Assembly (NCBI GenBank): GCA_902630355.1
Contig: CACOUL010000002.1
Location: 123,605 to 164,152 of the forward strand
Origin: Planctomycetaceae bacterium
GTDB taxonomy: Bacteria > Planctomycetota > Planctomycetia > Pirellulales > UBA7805
DNA: 40,548 nucleotides
Reading direction: 5' to 3'
Within the stretch, counting starts at the first letter, position 1; every line of letters begins with the position of its first letter. Below are positions 7,117-15,385 of the stretch, in pieces. The notes beneath the pieces are model-generated. The model searched no databases, had not been told where the DNA came from, and saw nothing but the letters and a program-made list of their open reading frames with translations. The position numbers and the translations under genes were made by a program.

Positions 7117-9276
7117 ATGACGAACCCTGCGACGCGAATGAATCCCTGTCCCCACTCCGATGGTTCCGCGAAGCGATCCGTTCGGTTTCGACTGCTCTGG
7201 TCCGTCCCGCTCGCAGTGATCTTGATCGTCGGTTCGTGGAATCGAAGTGATGCATTCCCCGAAAAACCCTCGACTCGCGATAAACAGGTAGCAAACGCGG
7301 TGGCGGCTTTTTTGAGCTACGAGCATCTGAATCGGCAAGGCCTTCAAAATCTTGACGACGAAATTTCCGCCCGTTGGATCGCCTCATTTCTGGATTCGAT
7401 CGATCCAAGAAAACTATATTTCCTCCAGTCCGATGTGGATGAATTCAGCAAGCAGAAGCATCAACTCGACGATATGATCAAGCGAGGCGATATCCGTTTT
7501 GCCTATGACGTTTATCATCGCTACCTCAAGCGATTAGAGGAACGGAAGGCTGCCATCGACGAGTTGATCGATACGGAACACGATTTTTCCGTTGACGAGT
7601 CGATGAACACCGATTTTGAAAACCGGGGCTATCCGAAGAATGCGGCGGAGGCAAACGAACTTTGGCGGAAGCAGATCAAGTATGATTTTCTCTTGCAAAA
7701 GGCAGCCGACACGGAGATTGAAGAAGCCCGCAAGAAACTTCATCGTCGCTACGATACGTATGCAGAGAATCGCAAGCGGATGGACAGCGATGAACTATTG
7801 GAAATCTACCTGAATGCTCTCACCTCATCGTACGATCCGCACACATCCTATTTGTCGCCCACGACGCTTGAGAATTTTGTTATCAGCATGCGCTTGCAAT
7901 TGGAGGGAATCGGCGCTGCATTGCAAATGCTCGATGGCCACACCGTCATTTCCAAGGTCATCCCCGGCGGCGCAGCCGATAAGGACGGACGCCTGAAGCC
8001 AGAAGATCACATCATTGGTGTGGGGCAAGGAGTCGATGGTGAAATCGAAGACGTCGTGGGGATGCGGTTGAACGATGTAGTCAAACAAATACGAGGGAAA
8101 GAGGGGACGATCGTTCGACTCCAAGTGACCGCAGGAGGAAAGGGCGAACCGAAAATTTATGATATCACGCGAGCACAAATCGAATTGAAAGATAGTGCTG
8201 CACGTTCTGAAATTATCGAAACCGGCACGAAACTTGATGGAAAACCTTACAAAGTCGGCGTGATCGACCTTCCAAGTTTCTATATGGACATGGAAGCGGC
8301 GAGACTCGGAAATCAAAATTTCCGCAGCACCACCCGCGATGTAAAAAAACTGCTCGACCAATTTCGGAAAGATGGCGTGGACGTGGTCATGGTCGATCTC
8401 CGTCGCAACGGGGGAGGGAGTCTGACCGAGGCGATCAACCTCACGGGGCTTTTCATAGACGAGGGTCCGATCGTCCAGGTCAAAGACGCGGATGGCCAGG
8501 TTCAGCACTACGATGACACTGATGCGGGCGTCTCATGGGACGGCCCCCTCGTGGTCCTCACGAGTAAATTCAGCGCGAGCGCAAGTGAAATTTTTGCCGG
8601 CGCCATCCAAGACTACCGTCGTGGATTGGTGGTCGGAGATTATGCAACGCACGGCAAGGGTACCGTACAGACACTCCAAAATGTCGGTCAAAAACTATTC
8701 CGCCTTCAAAATGCGCCCCAACTCGGTGCCCTGAAGGTAACCATGCAGCAATTTTATCGCCCGAATGGCGACAGCACGCAAAATCGTGGGGTTCTCTCTG
8801 ACATTGAACTGCCTTCGATTACGACACATCTTGATGTGGGTGAAAGTGACTTGGACCATCCCGTCGCTTTTGACCAAGTCAAATCGGCGCGTTTTGAAAA
8901 ATTATCTCTTATCGACAACGCGATTGTCGACAAGATTCGTAAACAATCGGAGACACGCTGCACGACCTCCGAAGATTTCCAGGAAGTGGAGAAAAATATT
9001 GCAAAATATTTAGAGCAGAAAGAGAGAAAAAGCATCTCTTTGCAGGAAGAGGTCTTTATGGCCGATCGCAAAGATGCCGAAGACGACCTGCTCAAAGAAG
9101 TCTTCGAGGAGGGTGACGAAGATCAAGTTGTTAATCGCGACTTCTACTTCAATGAAGCGCTTGCGATCGCAATCGATTACGCGGAACTCCTCAAAACAGG
9201 GCAGCTGGCCAAAACCGATCCGGTGAAGCCCCAGGGTGATACGCCCAAACTTCAGGCCGGGGCCCAGACTCGCTGA
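7117..9276 (+). CDS. prc: Tail-specific protease (C-terminal processing peptidase, S41A)
   Basis: This 719-residue periplasmic serine protease is of the Prc/Tsp type, which degrades or trims proteins from the C-terminus. The N-terminus has a signal-anchor (LLWSVPLAVILIVGSW, about 28-43). A helical TSP N-domain follows (about 70-230, with SRYDPHTSYLSP-like SSYDPHTSYLSP). Then come a PDZ domain (about 250-350, GIGAALQMLDGHTVISKVIPGG) and the S41 core with the serine in SASASE (486-491) and the general-base lysine in GKGTVQ (K514). The C-terminal region (about 560-719) is the DUF3340-type tail found in Prc but not in short CtpA. The length agrees with Prc (about 680). It starts divergently from the sulfotransferase and is convergent with the next gene, leaving a 13-base gap. 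Confidence 0.93.
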   Translation: MTNPATRMNPCPHSDGSAKRSVRFRLLWSVPLAVILIVGSWNRSDAFPEKPSTRDKQVANAVAAFLSYEHLNRQGLQNLDDEISARWIASFLDSIDPRKLYFLQSDVDEFSKQKHQLDDMIKRGDIRFAYDVYHRYLKRLEERKAAIDELIDTEHDFSVDESMNTDFENRGYPKNAAEANELWRKQIKYDFLLQKAADTEIEEARKKLHRRYDTYAENRKRMDSDELLEIYLNALTSSYDPHTSYLSPTTLENFVISMRLQLEGIGAALQMLDGHTVISKVIPGGAADKDGRLKPEDHIIGVGQGVDGEIEDVVGMRLNDVVKQIRGKEGTIVRLQVTAGGKGEPKIYDITRAQIELKDSAARSEIIETGTKLDGKPYKVGVIDLPSFYMDMEAARLGNQNFRSTTRDVKKLLDQFRKDGVDVVMVDLRRNGGGSLTEAINLTGLFIDEGPIVQVKDADGQVQHYDDTDAGVSWDGPLVVLTSKFSASASEIFAGAIQDYRRGLVVGDYATHGKGTVQTLQNVGQKLFRLQNAPQLGALKVTMQQFYRPNGDSTQNRGVLSDIELPSITTHLDVGESDLDHPVAFDQVKSARFEKLSLIDNAIVDKIRKQSETRCTTSEDFQEVEKNIAKYLEQKERKSISLQEEVFMADRKDAEDDLLKEVFEEGDEDQVVNRDFYFNEALAIAIDYAELLKTGQLAKTDPVKPQGDTPKLQAGAQTR

Positions 9277-9289
9277 AAAGGCGCCGCAG

Positions 9290-10093
9290 TCAGTTTAGCG
9301 GAATGCGCAAACCGTCGAAGGCAAGTGCAACGCCGTCCGGTAGATCCGCTTCCGTCTTTTCGTGTCCCAAGTCATGACATATGTGCGTGAGATAGGCTTG
9401 TCGGGGACGGAGTTTTTCGATCACGGCCAGCGATTCCTCGACACAAAAATGAGTGGGGTGCGGCCGGCTTTGAAGTGCGTCAAGAACCAATACATCGAGC
9501 CCCTCTAACAAAGGCCAGGTTTCCTCCGGTATGCCATTGGTGTCGGTGCAGTAGGCGATCTTGCCAATCTTGAATCCCAGCACGGAAAATTTACCGTGCT
9601 CCAATCGAAATCCGATAAGTTCTGCGCCGAGGAGAGAAAAGGAGCCGGGTTGAATTCTACGAAATTCAAGCTGCGGTACCGCACCTGCGTGTGAAGGTGG
9701 TTGATCGCTGAAAGCATAATCGAACGATTTACGAATGCGATCCTCCACATGCTCCTCGCAATAAAGCGGCACGGAGTGCCCCAAATAGAAGGGAAATAAT
9801 CGAAGATCGTCGAGTCCCATCAGATGGTCGGTATGTTCATGCGTAAAGACCACCGCACTTACAACGCCAATGTTCTCACGCAAAAGCTGCGTCCGCAAAT
9901 CGGGTGTCGTATCGATCAGCAAATTCCCCTCGGGGAGTCCGAGGATGACGCTCGCCCGCAAGCGCTTATCTTTCGGATTTTGGCTGCCGCAAACATCGCA
10001 GGGACATCCCACGGCAGGTACGCCGACCGACGTTCCCGTACCGAGAAAAATAAGTTGTCCGGTAAAATCAACTGTTTTGACCTTTTTCTTCAT
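9290..10093 (-). CDS. PhnP-like MBL-fold metallo-hydrolase
   Basis: The 267-residue protein opens with FLGTGTSVGVPAVGCPCDVC, typical of the PhnP branch of the metallo-beta-lactamase fold, where the cysteines bind an additional structural zinc. The dinuclear metal motif THEHTDH is intact, followed by YCTDTNGIPE and the terminal LTHICHDLGH histidines. PhnP itself is a cyclic phosphodiesterase in phosphonate use. No other phn genes lie nearby, so the substrate here is more likely a general cyclic phosphodiester or is unknown. The frame continues to a TTG at 10117, where a GAGGAG directly abuts the codon and is too close. The ATG at 10093 has AAGGA about 10 bases upstream and is preferred. Confidence 0.88.
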   Translation of the reverse strand: MKKKVKTVDFTGQLIFLGTGTSVGVPAVGCPCDVCGSQNPKDKRLRASVILGLPEGNLLIDTTPDLRTQLLRENIGVVSAVVFTHEHTDHLMGLDDLRLFPFYLGHSVPLYCEEHVEDRIRKSFDYAFSDQPPSHAGAVPQLEFRRIQPGSFSLLGAELIGFRLEHGKFSVLGFKIGKIAYCTDTNGIPEETWPLLEGLDVLVLDALQSRPHPTHFCVEESLAVIEKLRPRQAYLTHICHDLGHEKTEADLPDGVALAFDGLRIPLN

Positions 10094-10168
10094 CGATACT
10101 CGATCCTTACCCGACAACTCCTCGCGCGGGCGTCTGTGCCGAGAGACATATCTGCCTGACCCGATCCG

Positions 10169-10198
10169 TTGTTGACCCGTTTGCGCAATCCCTATAGA
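10169..10198 (+). promoter_or_regulatory. Candidate secA promoter
   Basis: TATAGA (10193-10198) is a fair -10 element. Upstream are TTGACC (10172-10177, spacing 15) or TTGTTG (10169-10174, spacing 18) as -35 choices. A start near 10205 would give a leader of about 105 bases containing the terminator-like hairpin described next. This is a prediction from consensus match only. Confidence 0.45.
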
Positions 10199-10228
10199 CT
10201 TCCCCGAGGGGTCATCTTAGCCGAGTAC

Positions 10229-10274
10229 TGCGGCCAGCCCCATGTGGGTCCATGCAGCCACTGGCTGCATTTTT
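10229..10274 (+). promoter_or_regulatory. Putative transcription attenuator in the secA leader
   Basis: ATGCAGCC (10252-10259) pairs perfectly with GGCTGCAT (10263-10270) over a 3-base loop and runs into TTTTT (10270-10274), a textbook intrinsic terminator on the plus strand. The upstream segment 10229-10237 (TGCGGCCAG) can instead pair with 10261-10269 over 9 bp with one G-U, which would destroy the terminator. The only plus-strand gene upstream ends 1 kb away with an opposite-strand gene between, so the hairpin probably belongs to the secA leader. The trigger for switching is unknown. Confidence 0.55.
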
Positions 10275-10323
10275 ATCTTCGATCCCCCTAACCCCCGCAC
10301 GTGGGCCGCGATGGAAGCATTAG
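10252..10323 (+). other. 23-codon ORF overlapping the secA start
   Basis: An ATG at 10252 opens a 23-codon frame (begins MQPLAAFLSS, ends TPARGPRWKH) that stops at TAG 10321-10323, just inside secA in a different frame. It runs through the terminator hairpin, so ribosomes on it would melt the stem, and its end overlaps the secA ATG at 10311. No ribosome binding site is evident, and such short frames arise by chance. It is listed only as a possible leader ORF. Confidence 0.2.
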
Positions 10324-13300
10324 AGCGAATTTGGGAATTTCTTACCGGATTTTTCGGTGGAATGCTCCGCAGCTTCGAGAAGACGGTAACGTCGGCCTTC
10401 GGATCCTCGAACGAGCGCCTCATTAAAAGATTGCGTTCACGGGTCGAGGCAATCAATGCGCTGGAGTCGCGGTATCAGCCAATGAGCAACGAGGAGCTCA
10501 AAGCTCAGACTGCGGTGTTTCGCGAGCGACTCGATGCGGGAGAAACCCTCGACGACTTACTGGAAGAGGCATTTGCTGTCTGCCGGGAGGCGGGCCGCCG
10601 CTACTTGAATATGCGGCACTACGACGTGCAGCTGGTCGGTGGCATGATTTTGCACCAAGGCGCGATTGCAGAAATGGTCACCGGTGAGGGAAAAACGTTA
10701 GTGTCAACGCTCCCCGCCTATTTGAATGCCCTTGCAGGAAGCGTTCATGTCGTCACGGTCAACGATTATCTTGCCCGTCGAGATATGGAATGGATGGGCC
10801 CGCTCCATATGGCCCTCGGACTCACCGTTGGTGCCATTCAGAGCGGGATGGATCCTGATGCACGTCAAAAAGCATATCAATGCGATATCACCTACGGAAC
10901 CAACAATGAGTTCGGCTTTGATTATCTGCGCGATAACATGCGAACGGCAGCTCGTGGGGATGACCAATATTCCAAATATCAACAACAGTGCCAGGGCTCT
11001 CTTAACTACGCGATCATCGACGAAGTCGATAACATCTTGATCGATGAGGCCCGCACACCTTTGATTATTTCGGGGCAAGCCCACTCCGACGTCCGCCGCT
11101 ACGCCGATGCAGATCGCATAGCCAAACAGCTTAAAAAAGAATCTCATTTCGTCGTCAGCGAAAAGGATCATTCAGCGCACATGACAGACGCCGGGGTTCG
11201 CGAGGCGGAAAAATTGGCCGGGGTCGAGAGTTTCTACACGGCGGGAAACATGGAATGGCCGCATCTGATCGACAACGCACTCAAAGCGCACCATCTCTAT
11301 AAGCGCGATGTGAATTACGTCATCAAAGAAGGTTCGGTTATCATCGTCGATGAATTTACCGGTCGATTGATGGAGGGCCGTCAATGGAGCGATGGGCTTC
11401 ATCAAGCGGTCGAAGCGAAAGAAGGAGTGCGGATCAAGGAAGAGACCCAGACGCTCGCCACAATTACTCTGCAGAACTTTTTCAAACTCTACAATAAATT
11501 GAGTGGAATGACCGGGACGGCCATGACCGAGGCGTCTGAGTTTTGGAAGATTTATGAACTCGATGTCGTGGCAATACCGACCAATCGCGCCCTCCAGCGG
11601 ATTGAACATCCGGACGTTATTTACCGAAGCGAAAAAGAAAAATATGCTGCCATGGCCGACGAGATCGAACAGATCCACCGCTGGGATTCCATCGAGTTCA
11701 CGAACGGTTCGGTGGCGATGGGCAAAATTATCGGAGAGACGGACGAAGCGCTTCAGTTCCAGAAAAAAGGCGCGAAGGGAACGGAAACGATCCTCCGAGG
11801 AAAAATCAGGGCACTGCACAGAAAGGGTCGGCCCATTCTGGTGGGAACCGTTTCGATTGAAAAAAGCGAGCGACTTGGTGCATTGCTCGGTAAACTCGGC
11901 GTCCCGCACGAGGTGTTGAACGCCAAACAACACAAACGCGAGGCCGACATCGTGGCGCAAGCCGGGCGGATGGGCGCGGTCACCATCGCAACCAACATGG
12001 CGGGTCGCGGAACCGATATTGTCTTGGGCGGGAATCCCGAAACGATGGCATGGGCACAACTGCAGAGCAAGTATGAGACTCGACTCGACGTTCCTACCGA
12101 CGAGTGGGACGAACTTGTCGATAGGATTCGTCGCGAGGAAAACATGGAAGCGGAGGGCGAGAACATTCGCACGCTCGGTGGACTGCACATTATTGGAACC
12201 GAACGACACGAAGCGCGGCGAATCGATCTTCAATTACGCGGTCGCAGCGGACGCCAGGGAGACCCGGGAAGCAGCCGATTTTATCTCTCGCTCGAAGATG
12301 ATCTGATGCGAATTTTTGCCGGCGAATGGGTGCGGACATGGCTCACCCGCCTGGGTATGCAGGAGGGAGAAGCCATTGAAAGTAAGATGGTCTCCCGGCG
12401 AATTGAAGGTGCTCAAAAAAAGGTGGAAGAGCGCAATTTCGAAATCCGAAAAAATCTTCTGGAATACGATGAGGTCATGGACGAGCAACGAAAGCGCGTC
12501 TACGACTACCGTCAAAATATTCTCGGCGGTGCCAACTGCAAAGAATTGATCTTCGACATGATTGTCGCTGAGATCGATAAACACATCGGACAATTCCTCT
12601 CCCGAGATTTTGGTACAGAGTCATTTGCTGCCTGGGTCAGCGGACAATTGAGTCTGGAATTGGACCATCGCGATTTCAGAGACATGGATTTCAAGTCGGC
12701 TGAAGCGTACGCAAAAGACGAAGCGGAGAGAGCTTCGGAGGTTCAGGTACTCGACGCGATCGAGGAGAACCTGCCGATCAACGAAGACCCGAACGAATGG
12801 AATTGGGCCGCCCTGGCAAAATTTGCGAATGCACGTTGGCAACTATCACTGAGAGATCGCGACTTGAAGAAAATCGGTCGGGATCACGTTGACAGTTTTT
12901 TGGTCGAAAAAGCTCGTGCCGCGGTCGACAAAATCGATCTGCAGGAAGGGGCAGGCTATCTCGAGAAAAACTATGGGCTGCAAACGGCAATCAACTGGGT
13001 GCAGTACAAATTCGGGATTAACCTCGCCTTGGAAGAGTGCCTCGATTTGGAGGCCGATGAATTTCAAGATCGGATTCTCGAACTGGCAACAGAGACATAC
13101 TCGCAGCGCGAAATCGAATTTCCCGTGATGGGAGGGCTGATTCACTTTATGACGCGCGATGGAAGTGGTAATCGCCGATACGATCGTGAGCAACTTGTCG
13201 CATGGGCCCGGGAGCGATTCGGGGTTCAATTGGATATGGACGATCTCCGTTCCAAGCAACGCGATGAAATACGCTCAACCCTGTTGGAACAAAGTCGAGC

Positions 13301-13991
13301 GAATTACGAAAAGGGCCAAACAATCGAAGAGGAAATCCAGGGCCATGTCGAAGCGGTCGTCAGCCAAAGGGAGGGGGCTCTCGACGAGCTGATGCACTGG
13401 GCACAAGATCGGCTCGATACGCCTCTCAATCCGGACGCGGTAGCCAAGTGGAAGCGGAGCGAGTTGGAAAAAGAATTACACACCCTCTGGCAAAATCGCT
13501 ACTGCCCTGAAATGCGGCGGATGGAACGCACACTGACGCTCCAAATTCTCGATTCGGCTTGGAAAGACCATCTCTTGGCAATGGATCACTTGCGGAGCAG
13601 CGTCGGTCTTCGCGGCTATGCTCAAGTCGATCCCAAGGTGGAATACAAGCGCGAGGGTATGCGAACATTTGACGCCATGTGGGAAGCGATTCAGGAACGC
13701 GTCACCGATTTGATCTTCCGTATGGAACAATTGGACGACGATTTTGTCAGCGCGACATGGGTCGAAACCTCGGCGACCCATGAAGAGGCACAATCTGCCG
13801 CTTCCCTTGCAGAAGAACAGCAAGGAGATGACCGTGGAGAAGTAGCCGCTGGAGAGAAAATTGAACCGATTCGCAATCGGAAAGAGCGAATCGGCAGAAA
13901 TGCCCCATGCCCCTGCGGGAGCGGAAAAAAATATAAAAACTGCTGCATGCGAAGCAGTAGCGGTGCAAAGCAACCTGTCGGCTCGCGGTGA
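10311..13991 (+). CDS. secA: Preprotein translocase ATPase SecA, enlarged form
   Basis: SecA is the cytosolic ATPase motor that drives unfolded preproteins through SecYEG. Visible parts: Walker A TGEGKT, Walker B DEVDNILIDEARTPLIISG, the NBD2 motifs TNMAGRGTDIVLGGNPE and QLRGRSGRQGDPGSSRFYLS, the scaffold stretch SAWKDHLLAMDHLRSSVGLR, and the C-terminal SecB/zinc tail RNAPCPCGSGKKYKNCC. At 1226 residues it is far longer than the usual 850-900. Extra material is a roughly 35-residue N-terminal extension, about 45 residues inside NBD2 (about 480-525), and a large expansion of the helical wing with four 37-residue repeats (about 838-1066). An in-frame ATG at 10242 would add 23 residues, but it lies upstream of the terminator-like hairpin, so 10311 is chosen. 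No Shine-Dalgarno sequence is visible. waaA follows after 39 bases. Confidence 0.97.
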   Translation: MEALERIWEFLTGFFGGMLRSFEKTVTSAFGSSNERLIKRLRSRVEAINALESRYQPMSNEELKAQTAVFRERLDAGETLDDLLEEAFAVCREAGRRYLNMRHYDVQLVGGMILHQGAIAEMVTGEGKTLVSTLPAYLNALAGSVHVVTVNDYLARRDMEWMGPLHMALGLTVGAIQSGMDPDARQKAYQCDITYGTNNEFGFDYLRDNMRTAARGDDQYSKYQQQCQGSLNYAIIDEVDNILIDEARTPLIISGQAHSDVRRYADADRIAKQLKKESHFVVSEKDHSAHMTDAGVREAEKLAGVESFYTAGNMEWPHLIDNALKAHHLYKRDVNYVIKEGSVIIVDEFTGRLMEGRQWSDGLHQAVEAKEGVRIKEETQTLATITLQNFFKLYNKLSGMTGTAMTEASEFWKIYELDVVAIPTNRALQRIEHPDVIYRSEKEKYAAMADEIEQIHRWDSIEFTNGSVAMGKIIGETDEALQFQKKGAKGTETILRGKIRALHRKGRPILVGTVSIEKSERLGALLGKLGVPHEVLNAKQHKREADIVAQAGRMGAVTIATNMAGRGTDIVLGGNPETMAWAQLQSKYETRLDVPTDEWDELVDRIRREENMEAEGENIRTLGGLHIIGTERHEARRIDLQLRGRSGRQGDPGSSRFYLSLEDDLMRIFAGEWVRTWLTRLGMQEGEAIESKMVSRRIEGAQKKVEERNFEIRKNLLEYDEVMDEQRKRVYDYRQNILGGANCKELIFDMIVAEIDKHIGQFLSRDFGTESFAAWVSGQLSLELDHRDFRDMDFKSAEAYAKDEAERASEVQVLDAIEENLPINEDPNEWNWAALAKFANARWQLSLRDRDLKKIGRDHVDSFLVEKARAAVDKIDLQEGAGYLEKNYGLQTAINWVQYKFGINLALEECLDLEADEFQDRILELATETYSQREIEFPVMGGLIHFMTRDGSGNRRYDREQLVAWARERFGVQLDMDDLRSKQRDEIRSTLLEQSRANYEKGQTIEEEIQGHVEAVVSQREGALDELMHWAQDRLDTPLNPDAVAKWKRSELEKELHTLWQNRYCPEMRRMERTLTLQILDSAWKDHLLAMDHLRSSVGLRGYAQVDPKVEYKREGMRTFDAMWEAIQERVTDLIFRMEQLDDDFVSATWVETSATHEEAQSAASLAEEQQGDDRGEVAAGEKIEPIRNRKERIGRNAPCPCGSGKKYKNCCMRSSSGAKQPVGSR
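12822..13508 (+). repeat. Four 37-residue coding repeats in the SecA helical wing
   Basis: Repeats at 12822-12932, 12996-13106, 13203-13313 and 13398-13508 (SecA residues 838-874, 896-932, 965-1001, 1030-1066) align without gaps. Shared positions include an aromatic at 1, basic at 5, aromatic or Leu at 6, Leu at 10, acidic at 14 in most, an acidic pair near 21-22, Leu/Ile near 27-28, Glu at 29 in three, and Tyr at 35 in three. Repeats 1 and 3 share 13 of 37 residues by eye. Confidence 0.65.
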
Positions 13992-14030
13992 CCGGAATAT
14001 TACTTAAGTTTTTCTCACAAGGATGTTGAG

Positions 14031-15347
14031 ATGCTGGGATATGGGCTCAACCTCTGCTATGCGTTGCTGCTCGTAATCCTCTCCCCCTATTTTCTTTACG
14101 TCTCAATACGTAAAAAAAAGTACCGCCGAGGTTGGGGTGAAAAATTTCTCGGACGCTGTCCAATTCGTAGCGGCACGAATCCTTGCATTTGGTTCCATGC
14201 GGTGAGTGTGGGAGAAGTCCAACTCCTTGCCCCACTTCTGCAACGACTCGCTCGAGAGCAGCCGCAAATAACCTGCGTCATTTCCACCACAACGCAGACG
14301 GGCCGCGCTCTGGCAGAAAAAAATCATCCCGAATATCTCGTCTTTTACTGCCCTTTCGATTTTACTTGGGCCGTGCGGCAAACCCTGCAAAGAATCCGGC
14401 CCAACGTGTTGGTCTTAAGCGAACTGGAATTGTGGCCCAATTTAATTCTCTCGGCGAACCAACGGGGAGTAGCCACAGCGGTCATCAATGGTCGCCTGAG
14501 TCAAAAAAGTTTTCGTGGCTATCGCTGGCTTCGCCCTTTAGTGCAACACATGCTGCGTTCTCTTCGTTTGATCGCGGTACAGAGCGAGGAGTATGCCGAG
14601 CGATTCTGCGCCCTTGGTGCTCCGAAGGAAAAAGTGCGTGTCACCGGATCGATAAAGTTTGATGGTGCACAGACGGACCGGAACAATCCGAAGAGCGCGG
14701 CCCTGACCGCACTGGCCGGCATCCGAGAGGAGGAAACTGTTTTTCTGGCCGGTAGCACGCAGCACCCTGAGGAAGTCCTGGCAGTCGAAGCGTTTCTCAA
14801 ATTGCAGGACGAATATCCCGCGTTGCGGCTCATACTCGTCCCACGGCATCCCGAGCGATTCAACGAGGTGGCCAGCTTGCTTTCGTCCAAGGGCGTTGCC
14901 TGGCAGCGACGGAGCGAATTGGACCGGCGCGGTCCAGCAGCGGAGAGTCCGATTCTTCTAGTCGATACCGTGGGTGAACTGGGGCATTGGTGGGGCCGTG
15001 CGAACATCGGCTTTGTGGGGGGGAGTCTGACCTCCCGTGGTGGACAGAACATGATCGAACCGGCCGCCTACGGTGTGGCAATCTGCTTTGGCCCGCATAC
15101 GGAAAATTTTCGCGATACGGTCAATGCATTACGAGCGCGAGACGCCGCACAGGTGGTCGAGAGCGGCAAGCAACTCACCACTTTCATCAGACACTGCCTG
15201 GCCGATCCCGATTATCGGGAATCCTTGGGCAATCGGGCGGCCGCGCTTGTCGCCTGTAGTCGCGGCGCAACGGAGCAAACGGTAGATTACCTGCTGGAAT
15301 CGCTCCACCATCCGGCGGGCGAATCCTCAAAATCGGTCGCCGCTTGA
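14031..15347 (+). CDS. waaA: 3-deoxy-D-manno-octulosonic acid (Kdo) transferase
   Basis: This enzyme moves Kdo from CMP-Kdo to the lipid A precursor on the inner face of the cytoplasmic membrane. The 438-residue protein starts with a membrane-anchoring hydrophobic stretch (LCYALLLVILSPYFLYVSI). It has the GT-B Kdo transferase motifs WFHAVSVGEVQ (with the catalytic Glu), SELELWPNLI, NGRLSQKSF, VTGSIKFD, AGSTQHPEE, LVPRHPERF and a late GGSLTSRGGQNMIEPAAYG. Its presence indicates that this planctomycete makes lipopolysaccharide. The gene starts 39 bases after secA with AAGGATGTTGAG upstream as a modest ribosome binding site. It is probably cotranscribed with secA and mutM. Confidence 0.93.
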   Translation: MLGYGLNLCYALLLVILSPYFLYVSIRKKKYRRGWGEKFLGRCPIRSGTNPCIWFHAVSVGEVQLLAPLLQRLAREQPQITCVISTTTQTGRALAEKNHPEYLVFYCPFDFTWAVRQTLQRIRPNVLVLSELELWPNLILSANQRGVATAVINGRLSQKSFRGYRWLRPLVQHMLRSLRLIAVQSEEYAERFCALGAPKEKVRVTGSIKFDGAQTDRNNPKSAALTALAGIREEETVFLAGSTQHPEEVLAVEAFLKLQDEYPALRLILVPRHPERFNEVASLLSSKGVAWQRRSELDRRGPAAESPILLVDTVGELGHWWGRANIGFVGGSLTSRGGQNMIEPAAYGVAICFGPHTENFRDTVNALRARDAAQVVESGKQLTTFIRHCLADPDYRESLGNRAAALVACSRGATEQTVDYLLESLHHPAGESSKSVAA

Positions 15348-15385
15348 ATGTGCGGAGTCCGGCACTTTTTGTTTTGGAGAGGCCC

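Noticed and set aside
6682-7347. 221-residue open frame on the minus strand across the intergenic region
   Set aside because: It overlaps the start of the protease gene, is very rich in Arg, and shows no family resemblance or ribosome binding site.
10242-10310. Upstream in-frame ATG for SecA
   Set aside because: Its 23 extra codons run through the terminator-like hairpin and encode a Pro/Cys-containing stretch unlike SecA N-termini. The ATG at 10311 fits the family better.
10252-10323. SecM-like arrest peptide reading of the secA leader ORF
   Set aside because: The ORF is only 23 codons, too short to carry an export signal and a tunnel-spanning arrest motif. The resemblance of ARGP to RAGP is weak.
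11172-12233. 353-residue open frame on the minus strand
   Set aside because: It lies wholly within secA on the opposite strand, and its translation has no recognisable motif. It is a shadow of secA codon usage.
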